A stretch of 64,000 nt of DNA from Oscillospiraceae bacterium. Lineage in GTDB: Bacteria > Bacillota > Clostridia > Oscillospirales > Ruminococcaceae. How positions within the stretch are numbered: the stretch's first letter is position 1; every line of letters starts with the position of its first letter. This document shows positions 34,130-42,710 of the stretch, piece by piece. The notes beneath the pieces were generated by a model that searched no databases, had not been told where the DNA came from, and saw nothing but the letters and a program-made list of their open reading frames with translations. The stretch spans positions 1-64,000 of the forward strand of contig JAKSPJ010000008.1 of NCBI GenBank assembly GCA_024404915.1. The letters run 5' to 3'. Position numbers and translations under genes: made by a program.

Positions 34130-34158
34130 ATTATACCATATATTCCGCAAAAATGCAA
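34130..34158 (-). promoter_or_regulatory. Promoter for the secreted GH25 gene
   Basis: Minus strand TTGCAT (34158-34153), 17 bases, TATAAT (34135-34130). Confidence 0.82.
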
Positions 34159-34276
34159 GTGCCCTGTATGACAGCCGCAGACAGTGATCCTTTTTGAATT
34201 CTGATATGTCTGACCTGGATAATGGCCCTGTGTACGATGAAACAGGAACACACGCATAATTTCTTATGGGAACCAC

Positions 34277-34305
34277 TTGCCTTTTTTGCATAAACGCTGT
34301 ATAAT
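34277..34305 (+). promoter_or_regulatory. Promoter for prfA
   Basis: TTGCCT (34277-34282), 17 bases, TATAAT (34300-34305). Confidence 0.82.
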
Positions 34306-34338
34306 GTAATAAGTAAATTGAGGAGGATGAAGGAAGAT

Positions 34339-35427
34339 ATGTTGCTGGAAGAACAACTTCGTACCGCAGAACAGAAATATGATGAGCTGACACAGCGCTT
34401 GCAGGATGGCAGTGTTGCGGCCTATCCTGAGAAGCTGGCGGCATTGATGAAGGATTATAAAAAACTGACACCGGTTATTGAAAAATTCCGTGAATATACA
34501 GTATGTAAAAATACCATTTCCGAGATGAAGGAAATGCTGTCTGATCCCGAAACAGAGCCGGAACTTCGTGCCATGGCACAGGAAGAACATGATATGGAAT
34601 ATGCCAGATGCGGCATGCTGGAGGAAGAACTGCAAAAGATGCTGATGCCGGAAAACGAAGCAGATACACGCAATGTCATTGTAGAGATACGAAGCGGCGC
34701 AGGCGGTGAGGAGGCGGCACTGTTTGCGCATTCTCTTCACAGAATGTATTCCATGTATGCAGAACGGCAGGGCTGGAAGCAGACGATTCTGAATCTGAAT
34801 AATACGGAACTTGGCGGCACAAAGGAAGTGACGTTCTCTTTGTCAGGGGATCATGTCTATGGAAAGATGAAATTTGAAAGCGGCGTTCATCGTGTGCAGA
34901 GAGTGCCGGAAACAGAATCCCAGGGCAGAGTGCATACCTCTACTGTGACTGTGGCAGTTTTGCAGGAGGTGGAGGATGTGGAACTGGAACTCAATCCCAA
35001 TGATTTGCGGATTGACGTATTCCGTTCCAGCGGTGCAGGCGGACAGCATATCAATAAAACCTCGTCTGCCATTCGTGTCACCCATATTCCCACGGGTATG
35101 GTGGTGGAGTGCCAGGATGAAAGAAGCCAGTATAAGAATAAGGACCGTGCCCTTTCTGTTCTTCGGGCAAGACTGTTTGCCAAAGCACAGGCGGAACAGG
35201 ATGCACAGGTTGCCGCTGAGCGAAAAAGTCAGGTCGGCTCCGGAGAACGTTCTGAGAAAATTCGCACATATAATTTTCCTCAGAGCCGTCTGACAGACCA
35301 TCGCATCGGGTTTTCGCTGTATCGCCTGGAGGATGTGATGAACGGAGACCTGGATGCCATATTTGAAGCACTGATAACCGCAGAACAGGCAGAACAGCTT
35401 GCCGCACAGAGAGGGGCAGATGCATGA
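34339..35427 (+). CDS. prfA: Peptide chain release factor 1
   Basis: RF1 reads UAA and UAG and releases the finished protein from the ribosome. In the 362 residues (E. coli RF1 has 360) the codon-reading PxT is present as RVPETESQGRVHTS, which marks RF1 rather than RF2. The catalytic GGQ is in RSSGAGGQHINKTSSAIRVTH and is followed by CQDERSQYKNKDRAL. ATG at 34339 matches the family length; ATG at 34327 directly behind AGGAGG is possible but spacing is poor. The Sua5 gene overlaps the stop by 4 bases. Confidence 0.95.
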   Translation: MLLEEQLRTAEQKYDELTQRLQDGSVAAYPEKLAALMKDYKKLTPVIEKFREYTVCKNTISEMKEMLSDPETEPELRAMAQEEHDMEYARCGMLEEELQKMLMPENEADTRNVIVEIRSGAGGEEAALFAHSLHRMYSMYAERQGWKQTILNLNNTELGGTKEVTFSLSGDHVYGKMKFESGVHRVQRVPETESQGRVHTSTVTVAVLQEVEDVELELNPNDLRIDVFRSSGAGGQHINKTSSAIRVTHIPTGMVVECQDERSQYKNKDRALSVLRARLFAKAQAEQDAQVAAERKSQVGSGERSEKIRTYNFPQSRLTDHRIGFSLYRLEDVMNGDLDAIFEALITAEQAEQLAAQRGADA

Positions 35428-36452
35428 AGACACAATTGCTGAATGAAGAAGAAATCTCCTATGCCGCAGAACTGCTGCGCAGCGGCGAAGCCGTCGGCAT
35501 GCCGACAGAAACGGTATATGGACTTGCCTGCGATGCAGGCAATGACGATGCCGTCAGAAAAGTATTTGCGGCTAAGGGCCGTCCGGCAGATAATCCATTG
35601 ATTGTACACATTGCGGATATATCGGAATGGGCACCCCTTGTCAGGGAGATTCCACCCCTTGCAATGCGTCTGGCAGAACAATTCTGGCCGGGCCCTCTGA
35701 CCATTATTCTGCCCCGCTCGGAAAAAATCCCCGCCATAACCGCAGGAGGACTGGATTCTGTAGGTGTGCGGCTTCCGGCGCATCCTGTGGCGCAGGCAAT
35801 GATACGTGCGGCAGGTGTACCGCTGGCGGCACCCTCCGGGAATCGCTCCGGCAGCCCCAGTCCAACCACATCCGGACACATGATGATGGATATGGATGGC
35901 AGAATACCGGCAGTGGTGGAAGGCGGCAGCTGTGCCTGCGGCGTTGAGTCCACTGTGATTATACTGGACGATGCGGAAACAGTCCGTGTGCTGCGGCCGG
36001 GATTCGTCACACCGGAGCAGCTGAACGAAATTGCAGGCCGTGTCATTGTGGATGAAGCGGTACTGGCACAGCCGGAAGAGGGGTGTGTGGTACGATCCCC
36101 CGGCATGAAATACAAGCACTATGCCCCAAATGCACAGGTGACACTGGTGAACGGAAATCATCAGGCATTTTTGCAGTATATGGCACAGCAGAAAACGCAG
36201 GGCGTAATGGCACTGGCCTTTGACGAAGATGCAGAAGATTTTGAAAAGGCCGGTATTCCCTTCCGTACCTATGGCAATACGGATGAGAAACGGGCGGCGG
36301 CATTCTTTGGTGCGCTCCGGGATGCAGACGAACTGGGCGTGACACATTTATATGTGCGGGCACCCAGAACAGACGGCGTAGGACTGGCTTTGTATAATCG
36401 TCTCATTCGTGCGGCAGGCTATGATGTGGTTTCCGCTGATGAAACCGAGTAA
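35424..36452 (+). CDS. L-threonylcarbamoyladenylate synthase, Sua5 type
   Basis: This enzyme makes threonylcarbamoyl-AMP for the t6A37 modification of ANN-reading tRNAs. The 342 residues contain the YrdC domain (GEAVGMPTETVYGLACDA, KGRPADNPLIVHI, FWPGPLTIIL, VGVRLPAHPVAQ, PLAAPSGNRSGSPSPT, STVIILDD...VLRPG) and, after about residue 215, the Sua5 C-terminal domain (SPGMKYKHYAPNAQV). The start overlaps prfA in an ATGA, a common prfA-sua5 linkage in Firmicutes. Length marks it as Sua5 rather than the shorter TsaC. Confidence 0.95.
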   Translation: MKTQLLNEEEISYAAELLRSGEAVGMPTETVYGLACDAGNDDAVRKVFAAKGRPADNPLIVHIADISEWAPLVREIPPLAMRLAEQFWPGPLTIILPRSEKIPAITAGGLDSVGVRLPAHPVAQAMIRAAGVPLAAPSGNRSGSPSPTTSGHMMMDMDGRIPAVVEGGSCACGVESTVIILDDAETVRVLRPGFVTPEQLNEIAGRVIVDEAVLAQPEEGCVVRSPGMKYKHYAPNAQVTLVNGNHQAFLQYMAQQKTQGVMALAFDEDAEDFEKAGIPFRTYGNTDEKRAAAFFGALRDADELGVTHLYVRAPRTDGVGLALYNRLIRAAGYDVVSADETE

Positions 36453-36619
36453 AAAACAGGATGCGTGATTTCACGGAGCGTGTACGGCTGAAGCAGCTTT
36501 CATTCGGCATCCTGCACGAAAATGGCCTGCCGGATTCCGGTATGAAAACATCGCGTTCCTACAATCTGACGAAATCACTCCGCAGCGGCTCTGCATCATC
36601 CGCTCTGTGCGGTATTACC
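36453..36619. other. Intergenic segment with competing long-range complementarity
   Basis: CAGGATGC (36457-36464) is complementary to GCATCCTG (36507-36514), and GTGATTTC (36465-36472) to GAAATCAC (36571-36578). The pairings cross, so they would be alternative or pseudoknotted. On the minus strand the first pair is followed by a run of six T, like a terminator. A short plus-strand open frame (36461-36667) has no good ribosome site or family match. It could be an RNA or decayed sequence; weak evidence. Confidence 0.3.
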
Positions 36620-36648
36620 TTGACAATTTATCGGAAATCGGATATAAT
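36620..36648 (+). promoter_or_regulatory. Full-consensus promoter for the YbjN pair
   Basis: TTGACA (36620-36625), 17 bases, TATAAT (36643-36648), followed by an AAGGAGG site for the gene at 36680. Confidence 0.9.
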
Positions 36649-36679
36649 ATATTCAATTATGCTATAAGGAGGCATTACT

Positions 36680-37099
36680 ATGATTTATCCATCTACAAAA
36701 GCGATTCAGGACAGATTTGCTGAAAAGGAAATCAAATGTGGTCTGGAAGAACACGAGGACCGCAGCATTCTCCACGTCGGCGTCAAGTCCAAAGAGACAT
36801 CCTTTGAGGTCTTGCTGATTTCCAGAACTGAGAAAAATGATGTGGCATTTCGCATCTTCAATCTGCTGAAATTTAATCAGAACAGACTTGGGGAGGTGCT
36901 GGAAACCGTCAACGCCTGCAACGCTGCATATCGTTTTCTGAAGTTCAATGTGGATCTGAGAAATCTGACCATTGATGTGGAATACGATTTCCCGCTGGAG
37001 ATTACCGATATCGGTGAGAGTGCGTATGAGATTTTGTCTCGTTCCGCAAATATTATCGATCTTTGCTATCCGGAATTGACAAAAGCAATTTCCGGCTGA
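36680..37099 (+). CDS. YbjN-type protein A
   Basis: The protein has 139 residues: KAIQDRFAEKEIKCGLEEHED, a strand region (FEVLLISRTEKNDVAFRIFNLLKF), the VNACNAAYRFLKFNVDLRN helix-strand typical of this family, then VEYDFPLEI and a C-terminal helix. It shares the NACNAAYRFLKF position with QCNAEYRYAKF of the next protein, so the two arose by duplication. No signal or membrane segment. Exact role unknown; the fold is chaperone-like. AAGGAGG precedes the ATG. It lies 20 bases ahead of the second copy and is driven by a consensus promoter. Confidence 0.72.
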   Translation: MIYPSTKAIQDRFAEKEIKCGLEEHEDRSILHVGVKSKETSFEVLLISRTEKNDVAFRIFNLLKFNQNRLGEVLETVNACNAAYRFLKFNVDLRNLTIDVEYDFPLEITDIGESAYEILSRSANIIDLCYPELTKAISG

Positions 37100-37119
37100 A
37101 CCTGAAAGGAGGTTATTGT

Positions 37120-37605
37120 ATGTTTTCTGCAACAGAACAGATTGCAAAGGCTTTTGAGGAAGCAAATATTCTGTTTCGCATTCAGGAGAATGAAGAAGTG
37201 AGCGAAGTCATCGCCAATGTAGCGGTTGATTATGTGGCATATCAGATTCACTATTATTCTTCCGGTGATACCAATGATGTATCTATCCGTATTCCGAACT
37301 ATGTCCGCTATGGTGATAAGGATGTCCGCAAGGTGCTTCTTGCAGCAGCACAGTGCAATGCAGAGTATCGTTATGCCAAGTTTGTGGTGGATGAAAAAGA
37401 ACACAGTGTTCGCATGGAGTTCGATTTTCCCCAGTCCACTGAGGATGAAGGTATCGGCAAGATGGCTGTGGAACTGTTCCATCGTATCATGCAGATTGCT
37501 GACAAGTCCTATCCTAAGTTCATGCAGGCAATCTGGGGCGGAGAGGAAAAGCCTGTGATTTCCAAATCCATCAGCAATATTGAATTCCGTGATATTGAGG
37601 TCTGA
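37120..37605 (+). CDS. YbjN-type protein B
   Basis: The protein has 161 residues and is a paralogue of the preceding one: EQIAKAFEEANILFRIQENEEVSE, YQIHYYSSGDTNDVSIRIPNYV, AAAQCNAEYRYAKFVVDEKEHSVRMEFDFP, and FHRIMQIADKSYPKFMQAIWGG. The last segment matches SRSANIIDLCYPELTKAISG of copy A. AAAGGAGG precedes the ATG at 37120. A short C-terminal extension (KPVISKSISNIEFRDIEV) is unique to this copy. Role unknown; the tandem pair may form a heterodimer, which is inference. Confidence 0.72.
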   Translation: MFSATEQIAKAFEEANILFRIQENEEVSEVIANVAVDYVAYQIHYYSSGDTNDVSIRIPNYVRYGDKDVRKVLLAAAQCNAEYRYAKFVVDEKEHSVRMEFDFPQSTEDEGIGKMAVELFHRIMQIADKSYPKFMQAIWGGEEKPVISKSISNIEFRDIEV

Positions 37606-37640
37606 TTGTCAGCAAGAGTAACTGAAACATAAGGATTACG

Positions 37641-37692
37641 CCGTACAAAGCCGCTGCACATGATATACAGTTTGTGCGCCGGCTTTGTGCGG
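37641..37692 (+). other. Long hairpin upstream of the DUF2079 gene
   Basis: CCGTACAAAGCCG (37641-37653) pairs with CGGCTTTGTGCGG (37680-37692) with one U-G, and inside it GCACA (37656-37660) pairs with TGTGC (37673-37677). No U-run follows, so it is not a plain terminator. It lies 20 bases before the ribosome site of the next gene and may be a leader structure or mRNA stabiliser. Confidence 0.45.
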
Positions 37693-37726
37693 TATGCCTG
37701 TTAATCCGGAAAAGGAGGCTGTATTC

Positions 37727-39910
37727 ATGGCAACGAAAAAGCCAAAAACATCGAATGCTAAAACAAAAAATACAAAGACAGAACAGCAGACAACTGCTGA
37801 CACTGATGTGAAACAGAATGGTGCCACGACAGAGGAACCGTCAGAAGCCGCTGCAGAGGCTGTACCTCCGGAGAAAACACCTGCAGAGGAAGCAACTGAA
37901 GAGGTGACTGCGGAAGAAACGGGGGAGGAAGCAGCGTCAGAGTCCAGTAATGTGAAAAAGACTGCGGCAGATTCTGAAACCAAAACCGCAGAAAAGGCTT
38001 CTGAAGAAAAAGAACCTGTATATTCCCTGCGAACGCTGGTCACTGATGTGGGACATTTCCTTCACGTTTATCAGCTGCCGGATATGCTGCTTTGCCGTCT
38101 GATCAGCCTGTATTTTCTTGTCAGCGGATTCCTGATTATGAAAATCAGAAAAGACACTTTGATTAACGCATCCAATGCAAATGACTGGAAGTACTTTATT
38201 GAGCATGTTTCTGAACGAAAGCTGATGCTTTTTGCCGGTACGATTATCATTTTAGGCTTTATTACGCTTTCAGCGTTTTCCAGGGCGATGCCGAAGAAAG
38301 CGAAAATTTCGGATCCCTGCGCCGCCATTGCTTCCGTGCTGTTCTATGATATTGCTCTGCTCTGGCGCAGCAACAATTTCTATCTCACAATGCCTGTGAG
38401 TATTATTTCTCTGGTTTTCATCTACTACGCTGTCGGCAAACTGAGAAATCGTGAGGTCCTGCGGAAAGTATCCTGGAAAATAGGCGGTGTGATTGTATTG
38501 CTGGTGTCTGCCTGCATTACGGCTTTTATCGCCTATGCAACCATCTGTAAGCATTATGCCTTTGGCACTGCATGCCATGATTTCGGTCTGTTTCTGCAGA
38601 TGTTTCATTCTCTGGCAGATAATCTGCGTGCCATTACAACCTGTGAGCGTGACAAGGCACTTTCTCATTTCTATGTGCATTCCTCTTACATCTATTATCT
38701 GCTGGTGCCGTTTTTCAAGTTGTTTCCCAAGGCAGAAACCCTGCTGATTGCTCAGGCAGTTCTTGCAATCGGCGGTGTTATCCCTGCTTTCCTGATTGCA
38801 AAGCGTCATAATATCAAAGGCTTTGCTCTGATTTTCATTTCCTTTGCATACTGTTTCAGCGTATGCATTGTAGGCCCCTGCTTCTATGATTTCCATGAAA
38901 ACGCATTCCTGCCCACACTGCTGATGTGGCTGTTCTGGGCATTGGACGGCAGAAAGATGATTGCCTCCTGGATATTTGCGTTTCTGGTTTGCATGGTTAA
39001 GGAAGATGCACCGCTGTATATTATCTGCATCGGCTTATTCTGGTTCTTTGAGAACAAGGGCTATGCAAAGCGTGTACAAGGTATCATCATGGCACTGGCC
39101 AGCGGCGCATATATGATGTTCATTACATCCTGGCTTACAGCAAACGGCGACGGCTCCATGATGACTTCTATCCGTTTCGGCAACCTGATGATTGACCAGG
39201 AAGGCGGACTGAAAGAAGTTGTCAAGAATGTTCTGCTGGATCCTTCCTATTTCTTCAGCCTTCTGATTCATGAAGATACATTGAAGTTCTTCCTTCAGGT
39301 CATGCTGCCGCTGCTTTTCCTGCCCTTCTTCACCAAGAAGATTCATCGCTTCTGGCTGATGATTCCATTCGCAATTATGAATATGTCTGTTGGCGCAGGA
39401 TACGGTTATGCTTCGAATATCGGTTTTCACTATATCTTCGGACCGTTCTGCCTGCTGTTCTATGCGGCAGTTCTGAATCTGGAAGATATGGGCGATGAGA
39501 AAAAACAGGAGCTTTCTGTTATGCTGGGTGCAGCCTCCATCATATTCTTCTTTGGTCACTGGTCACATGAACTGCAGAATATTGATAACTACAAGACCAG
39601 CGGAGAACACTTTAACAGTGTGGATCGGGTGCTGGACAGCATTCCGAAGGATGCGGTTGTTGCTGCAGATGCATTCTTTGTGGCACACTGTGCAGACCAC
39701 AAGGAAGTTTATCTATTCGACATGAATGATGTGGATCAGAATTATGGCACACTTCTGGAACCGGACCGCTATGATTTCATTGCGTTCGGACCGAACTCTG
39801 AGCTTGGCAATACGGTGACACCGATGCTGGAAACCCTTGGATTTACTGTGTATGACCAGTATGAATCCAGAGTGATTGTATACCAGAGTCCTTTCTATCA
39901 GGGCACATAA
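37727..39910 (+). CDS. DUF2079 polytopic membrane protein
   Basis: The protein has 727 residues. The first 100 are low-complexity, Lys-rich then Glu/Ala/Thr-rich (KTKNTKTEQQTTAD; EKTPAEEATEEVTAEETGEEAA). A dozen or more transmembrane helices follow, then a C-terminal soluble region of about 110 residues (SIPKDAVVAADAFFVAHCADHKEVYLFD). The loop CHDFGLFLQMFHSLADN and FYDFHENAFLPTLLMWLFWAL are typical of DUF2079, a family related to GT-C type glycosyltransferases. The sugar donor and acceptor cannot be told. AAAGGAGG precedes the ATG at 37727. Closed by the terminator at 39914. Confidence 0.85.
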   Translation: MATKKPKTSNAKTKNTKTEQQTTADTDVKQNGATTEEPSEAAAEAVPPEKTPAEEATEEVTAEETGEEAASESSNVKKTAADSETKTAEKASEEKEPVYSLRTLVTDVGHFLHVYQLPDMLLCRLISLYFLVSGFLIMKIRKDTLINASNANDWKYFIEHVSERKLMLFAGTIIILGFITLSAFSRAMPKKAKISDPCAAIASVLFYDIALLWRSNNFYLTMPVSIISLVFIYYAVGKLRNREVLRKVSWKIGGVIVLLVSACITAFIAYATICKHYAFGTACHDFGLFLQMFHSLADNLRAITTCERDKALSHFYVHSSYIYYLLVPFFKLFPKAETLLIAQAVLAIGGVIPAFLIAKRHNIKGFALIFISFAYCFSVCIVGPCFYDFHENAFLPTLLMWLFWALDGRKMIASWIFAFLVCMVKEDAPLYIICIGLFWFFENKGYAKRVQGIIMALASGAYMMFITSWLTANGDGSMMTSIRFGNLMIDQEGGLKEVVKNVLLDPSYFFSLLIHEDTLKFFLQVMLPLLFLPFFTKKIHRFWLMIPFAIMNMSVGAGYGYASNIGFHYIFGPFCLLFYAAVLNLEDMGDEKKQELSVMLGAASIIFFFGHWSHELQNIDNYKTSGEHFNSVDRVLDSIPKDAVVAADAFFVAHCADHKEVYLFDMNDVDQNYGTLLEPDRYDFIAFGPNSELGNTVTPMLETLGFTVYDQYESRVIVYQSPFYQGT

Positions 39911-39913
39911 TGC

Positions 39914-39943
39914 AAAAAGGTGCGGTTTGAAACCGCACCTTTT
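39914..39943 (+). terminator. Terminator after the DUF2079 gene
   Basis: AAAAGGTGCGGTTT and AAACCGCACCTTTT form a near-perfect stem with TTTTC after it. Confidence 0.92.
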
Positions 39944-39971
39944 CTGTTTGCAATGCTCTGTTTGTGAGGCA

Positions 39972-40005
39972 AAGAAAAAGCCCTTTCGCAATGCGAAAGG
40001 GCTTT
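39972..40005 (-). terminator. Terminator after tRNA-Arg
   Basis: AAAGCCCTTTCGCA (39977-39990) pairs exactly with 39992-40005; on the minus strand the stem is followed by TTTTTC. It lies just past the tRNA 3' end. Confidence 0.9.
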
Positions 40006-40007
40006 AA

Positions 40008-40081
40008 TGCGCCGGAAGGGATTCGAACCCCCGACCTACTGGTTCGTAGCCAGTTACTCTATCCAGCTGAGCTACCGGCGC
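40008..40081 (-). tRNA. tRNA-Arg (anticodon ACG)
   Basis: The minus strand folds as a 74-base tRNA: acceptor GCGCCGG paired with CCGGCGC and discriminator A; D arm GCTCAGCTGGATAGAG; anticodon arm CTGGCTACGAACCAG with anticodon ACG; T arm GGGGGTTCGAATCCC. ACG (A34 read as inosine) decodes CGN arginine codons. CCA is not encoded. A consensus promoter lies just upstream and a terminator just downstream, so it is a single-gene unit. Confidence 0.97.
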
Positions 40082-40110
40082 ATTTAACGGATTCATCCGT
40101 CAACTCTGAT

Positions 40111-40139
40111 ATTATAGCATAATATTTTCTTTTTGTCAA
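40111..40139 (-). promoter_or_regulatory. Full-consensus promoter for tRNA-Arg
   Basis: Minus strand TTGACA (40139-40134), 17 bases, TATAAT (40116-40111), about 30 bases before the tRNA 5' end. Confidence 0.92.
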
Positions 40140-40208
40140 TAGCTTTTTGAAAAAAATATTTTTTAATTATTGTTTTTCTCAAACAGCATGACAGAACGGT
40201 GCTGAATA

Positions 40209-40237
40209 TTGACTTTTTATGCATTTTGTGGTATGAT
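40209..40237 (+). promoter_or_regulatory. Promoter for the 40284 gene and probably aspS
   Basis: TTGACT (40209-40214), 17 bases, TATGAT (40232-40237). Confidence 0.8.
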
Positions 40238-40283
40238 ATAGCATAGAGTTCGTGTGTCATGTTAGAAAGTGGAGAAACAAAAA

Positions 40284-40823
40284 ATGGCAAAACAAACAAA
40301 ATTAAGCAGCCGTGTGGCATTGGGAGGCATTGTTGCCGGACTTTGCATTGTGACAATGATTCTGTCCGGCGTGATTCCGGCACTTTATATTCTTGCCCCG
40401 ATGGTTGCAGGTTTTCTGATGATAATTCTTGCAGAAGAGGTATCAACGGGATGGGCGTGGCTGACATATACAGCAGTGAGTCTGCTGGCTTTGTTTGTGA
40501 CCTTCGATAAAGAAGCAGCATTGATGTTTATTTTGTTCTTCGGGTATTACCCGATCCTGCGCAGAAAATTTGAGGGGATTACCTCCAATGTCCTTCGCTG
40601 GATCGTGAAATATATTCTCTACAATGTTTTTCTTGCCATTGATTTTTTGCTGACCACCTATGTTCTGGGTCTGCCGACTTACACGGAGGACGGAATGATT
40701 ATGGCAGCTGCCACATTTGTAATGTTTAATTTTGTATTTTGCTTCTATGACCGTATTCTCGCACAGAAGGACTGGTTCTACAAAAAATACTTTGTGGACC
40801 GTATTATCAAGAGAAGAGGATAA
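40284..40823 (+). CDS. Polytopic membrane protein, unknown
   Basis: The protein has 179 residues with about five hydrophobic helices: VALGGIVAGLCIVTMILSGVI, ALYILAPMVAGFLMIILAEE, WLTYTAVSLLALFVTF, ALMFILFFGYYPIL, and a pair near the C-terminus. It ends with a basic tail (YFVDRIIKRRG). The GGIVAGL start and FFGYYPILRRKFE loop recall S-component-like or DUF2232-type small membrane proteins, but I cannot assign it. GGAG lies 10 bases before the chosen ATG. It stands 36 bases ahead of aspS and likely shares its message. Confidence 0.7.
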   Translation: MAKQTKLSSRVALGGIVAGLCIVTMILSGVIPALYILAPMVAGFLMIILAEEVSTGWAWLTYTAVSLLALFVTFDKEAALMFILFFGYYPILRRKFEGITSNVLRWIVKYILYNVFLAIDFLLTTYVLGLPTYTEDGMIMAAATFVMFNFVFCFYDRILAQKDWFYKKYFVDRIIKRRG

Positions 40824-40859
40824 CATACCATATCATCATGGAAAAGGAGAAAATGAATT

Positions 40860-42638
40860 ATGGATAATATGCAAGGAATGAAGCGCACCTGCTATTGCGG
40901 CGAGGTGCTGGAAGCCGGGAAAACAGTAACAGTCGGCGGTTTTGTAGACACTGTCCGCAATAAGGGCGGTATTCTGTTTATTGTTCTGCGTGACAGAACA
41001 GGTGTGGTACAGCTGACTTTTGATGATACCACCGATCCTGCACTTTTTGAGAAGGCAGCTTCCTGCAAGAGCGAGTATGTTCTGCTGGCAAAGGGCGAAG
41101 TGCGGGAACGTGAGAGCAAGACCGATAAAATTGCAACAGGTCATGTGGAAATCTATGTCACTGAGCTGCGGATTCTTGCCAAGGCAATGACCACGCCTTT
41201 TGAGATTACGCCGCAGACAAAGGTAAATGAAGAGCTGCGCCTGAAATACCGTTATCTGGACTTGCGCAGAGAGCCGCTGCAGCGGAATCTGATTCTGCGC
41301 CACAAGATTGCAATGTGCGCAAGACAGTATTTCTATGAAAACGGCTTCCTGGAAATTGAAACACCGATGATGATGAAATCCACTCCGGAAGGCGCAAGAG
41401 ATTATCTGGTGCCCTCCCGTGTGCATCCGGGTGAATTCTATGCGCTGCCCCAGTCCCCGCAGATTTACAAACAGCTGCTGATGGTGGCAGGCTATGATAA
41501 GTATATTCAGCTGGCACGCTGCTTCCGTGATGAGGACCTGCGTGCAGACCGTCAGCCGGAATTTACGCAGATTGACCTGGAAATGAGTTTTGTGGATGTG
41601 GATGACATTCTGGATATGGCAGAGGGCTTCCTGGTTCGTTTGTTCCATGATGTGATGGGCAGAGAACTTCAGACACCGCTGCCACGTCTGACCTATACAG
41701 AAGCAATGAACCGGTTTGGCTCTGATAAGCCGGATCTGCGTTTCGGCATGGAACTGACAGACCTTTCCGATGCAGTGAAGGATGTGGAATTTGCTGTGTT
41801 TGCAAATGCACTGGCAGCAGGCGGTACAGTTCGCTGCATTACCGCAAAGAATGCCGCAAATGTTCTGACAAGAAAAGAAATTGATAAGCTGACAGAGATG
41901 ATTCGCGGCATTGGAGCAAAGGGTCTGGCATATATCCGCTGGGTGGATGCAGAGCCGAATTGTTCCTTCGGCAAGTTCCTGAAGGAGGGCGAGCTGGATG
42001 CAATCATTGCCAAGGCAGGGGCAGAGCAGGGCGACGTGGTGCTGATTGTTGCAGACAAGACCTCCCTGACGCTGCCGGTGCTGGGCACACTTCGTAACCA
42101 TGTGGCAAAGAAGCTGGATCTGATTCCGGAGGATGAATTCAACTTCCTGTGGATTACACAGTTCCCGTTCTTTGAAAAGGATGAGGAAACAGGAGAGTGG
42201 CTCGCAATGCATCATCCCTTCACTATGCCTATGGATGAATGCCTGCAGTATCTGGACAATGCACCGGAAAAGGTGTTTGCAAAGGCCTATGACCTGGTAC
42301 TGAACGGTACAGAGCTTTGTTCCGGTTCTATTCGTATCACAGACTATGAGCTGCAGCAGAAAATGTTTGAATCTCTCGGCCTGACCAAAGAAGAAATTGA
42401 TGCCAAATTCGGCTTCCTTGTGGAAGCATATAAGTACGGCGCACCGCCTCACGGCGGTCTGGGCATCGGCCTGGACAGACTGACAATGACACTTGCACAG
42501 GTGGATTCTCTCCGTGATGTCGTTGCATTCCCGAAGGTGCAGAATGCCCGTGAGCTGATGAGCGGATGCCCGTCTGTTGTGGAGAAGGAAAACCTGGATA
42601 TTCTGGGAATCCAGACCATGGAAAAAGCGGAATCATAA
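40860..42638 (+). CDS. aspS: Aspartyl-tRNA synthetase
   Basis: AspRS charges tRNA-Asp. The 592-residue bacterial-type protein has an N-terminal OB anticodon domain (VTVGGFVDTVRNKGGILFIVLRDRTGVVQ), class II motif 1 around FLEIETPMMMKSTPEGARDYLVPSR, motif 2 in RCFRDEDLRADRQPEFTQIDLEMSF, a bacterial GAD insertion (about 290-410), and motif 3 in GLGIGLDRLTM. AAAAGGAG precedes the start; the ATG seven bases upstream is out of frame. The message probably continues into the TPR gene, 72 bases later. Confidence 0.97.
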   Translation: MDNMQGMKRTCYCGEVLEAGKTVTVGGFVDTVRNKGGILFIVLRDRTGVVQLTFDDTTDPALFEKAASCKSEYVLLAKGEVRERESKTDKIATGHVEIYVTELRILAKAMTTPFEITPQTKVNEELRLKYRYLDLRREPLQRNLILRHKIAMCARQYFYENGFLEIETPMMMKSTPEGARDYLVPSRVHPGEFYALPQSPQIYKQLLMVAGYDKYIQLARCFRDEDLRADRQPEFTQIDLEMSFVDVDDILDMAEGFLVRLFHDVMGRELQTPLPRLTYTEAMNRFGSDKPDLRFGMELTDLSDAVKDVEFAVFANALAAGGTVRCITAKNAANVLTRKEIDKLTEMIRGIGAKGLAYIRWVDAEPNCSFGKFLKEGELDAIIAKAGAEQGDVVLIVADKTSLTLPVLGTLRNHVAKKLDLIPEDEFNFLWITQFPFFEKDEETGEWLAMHHPFTMPMDECLQYLDNAPEKVFAKAYDLVLNGTELCSGSIRITDYELQQKMFESLGLTKEEIDAKFGFLVEAYKYGAPPHGGLGIGLDRLTMTLAQVDSLRDVVAFPKVQNARELMSGCPSVVEKENLDILGIQTMEKAES

Positions 42639-42710
42639 GAGGGATGATTGCCGTAAAACATGATATATAAGGGCGGAGAGGCCCACAAATGAAAAGAGAG
42701 GGTAAAAAGA

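Noticed and set aside
36461..36667. Short plus-strand open frame after the Sua5 gene
   Set aside because: No good ribosome site and no family similarity; the sequence is better explained by inverted complementarity and the downstream promoter.
40836..42452. Long minus-strand open frame opposite aspS
   Set aside because: Antisense shadow of aspS; low-complexity composition (His, Cys, Gln-rich) and no ribosome site.
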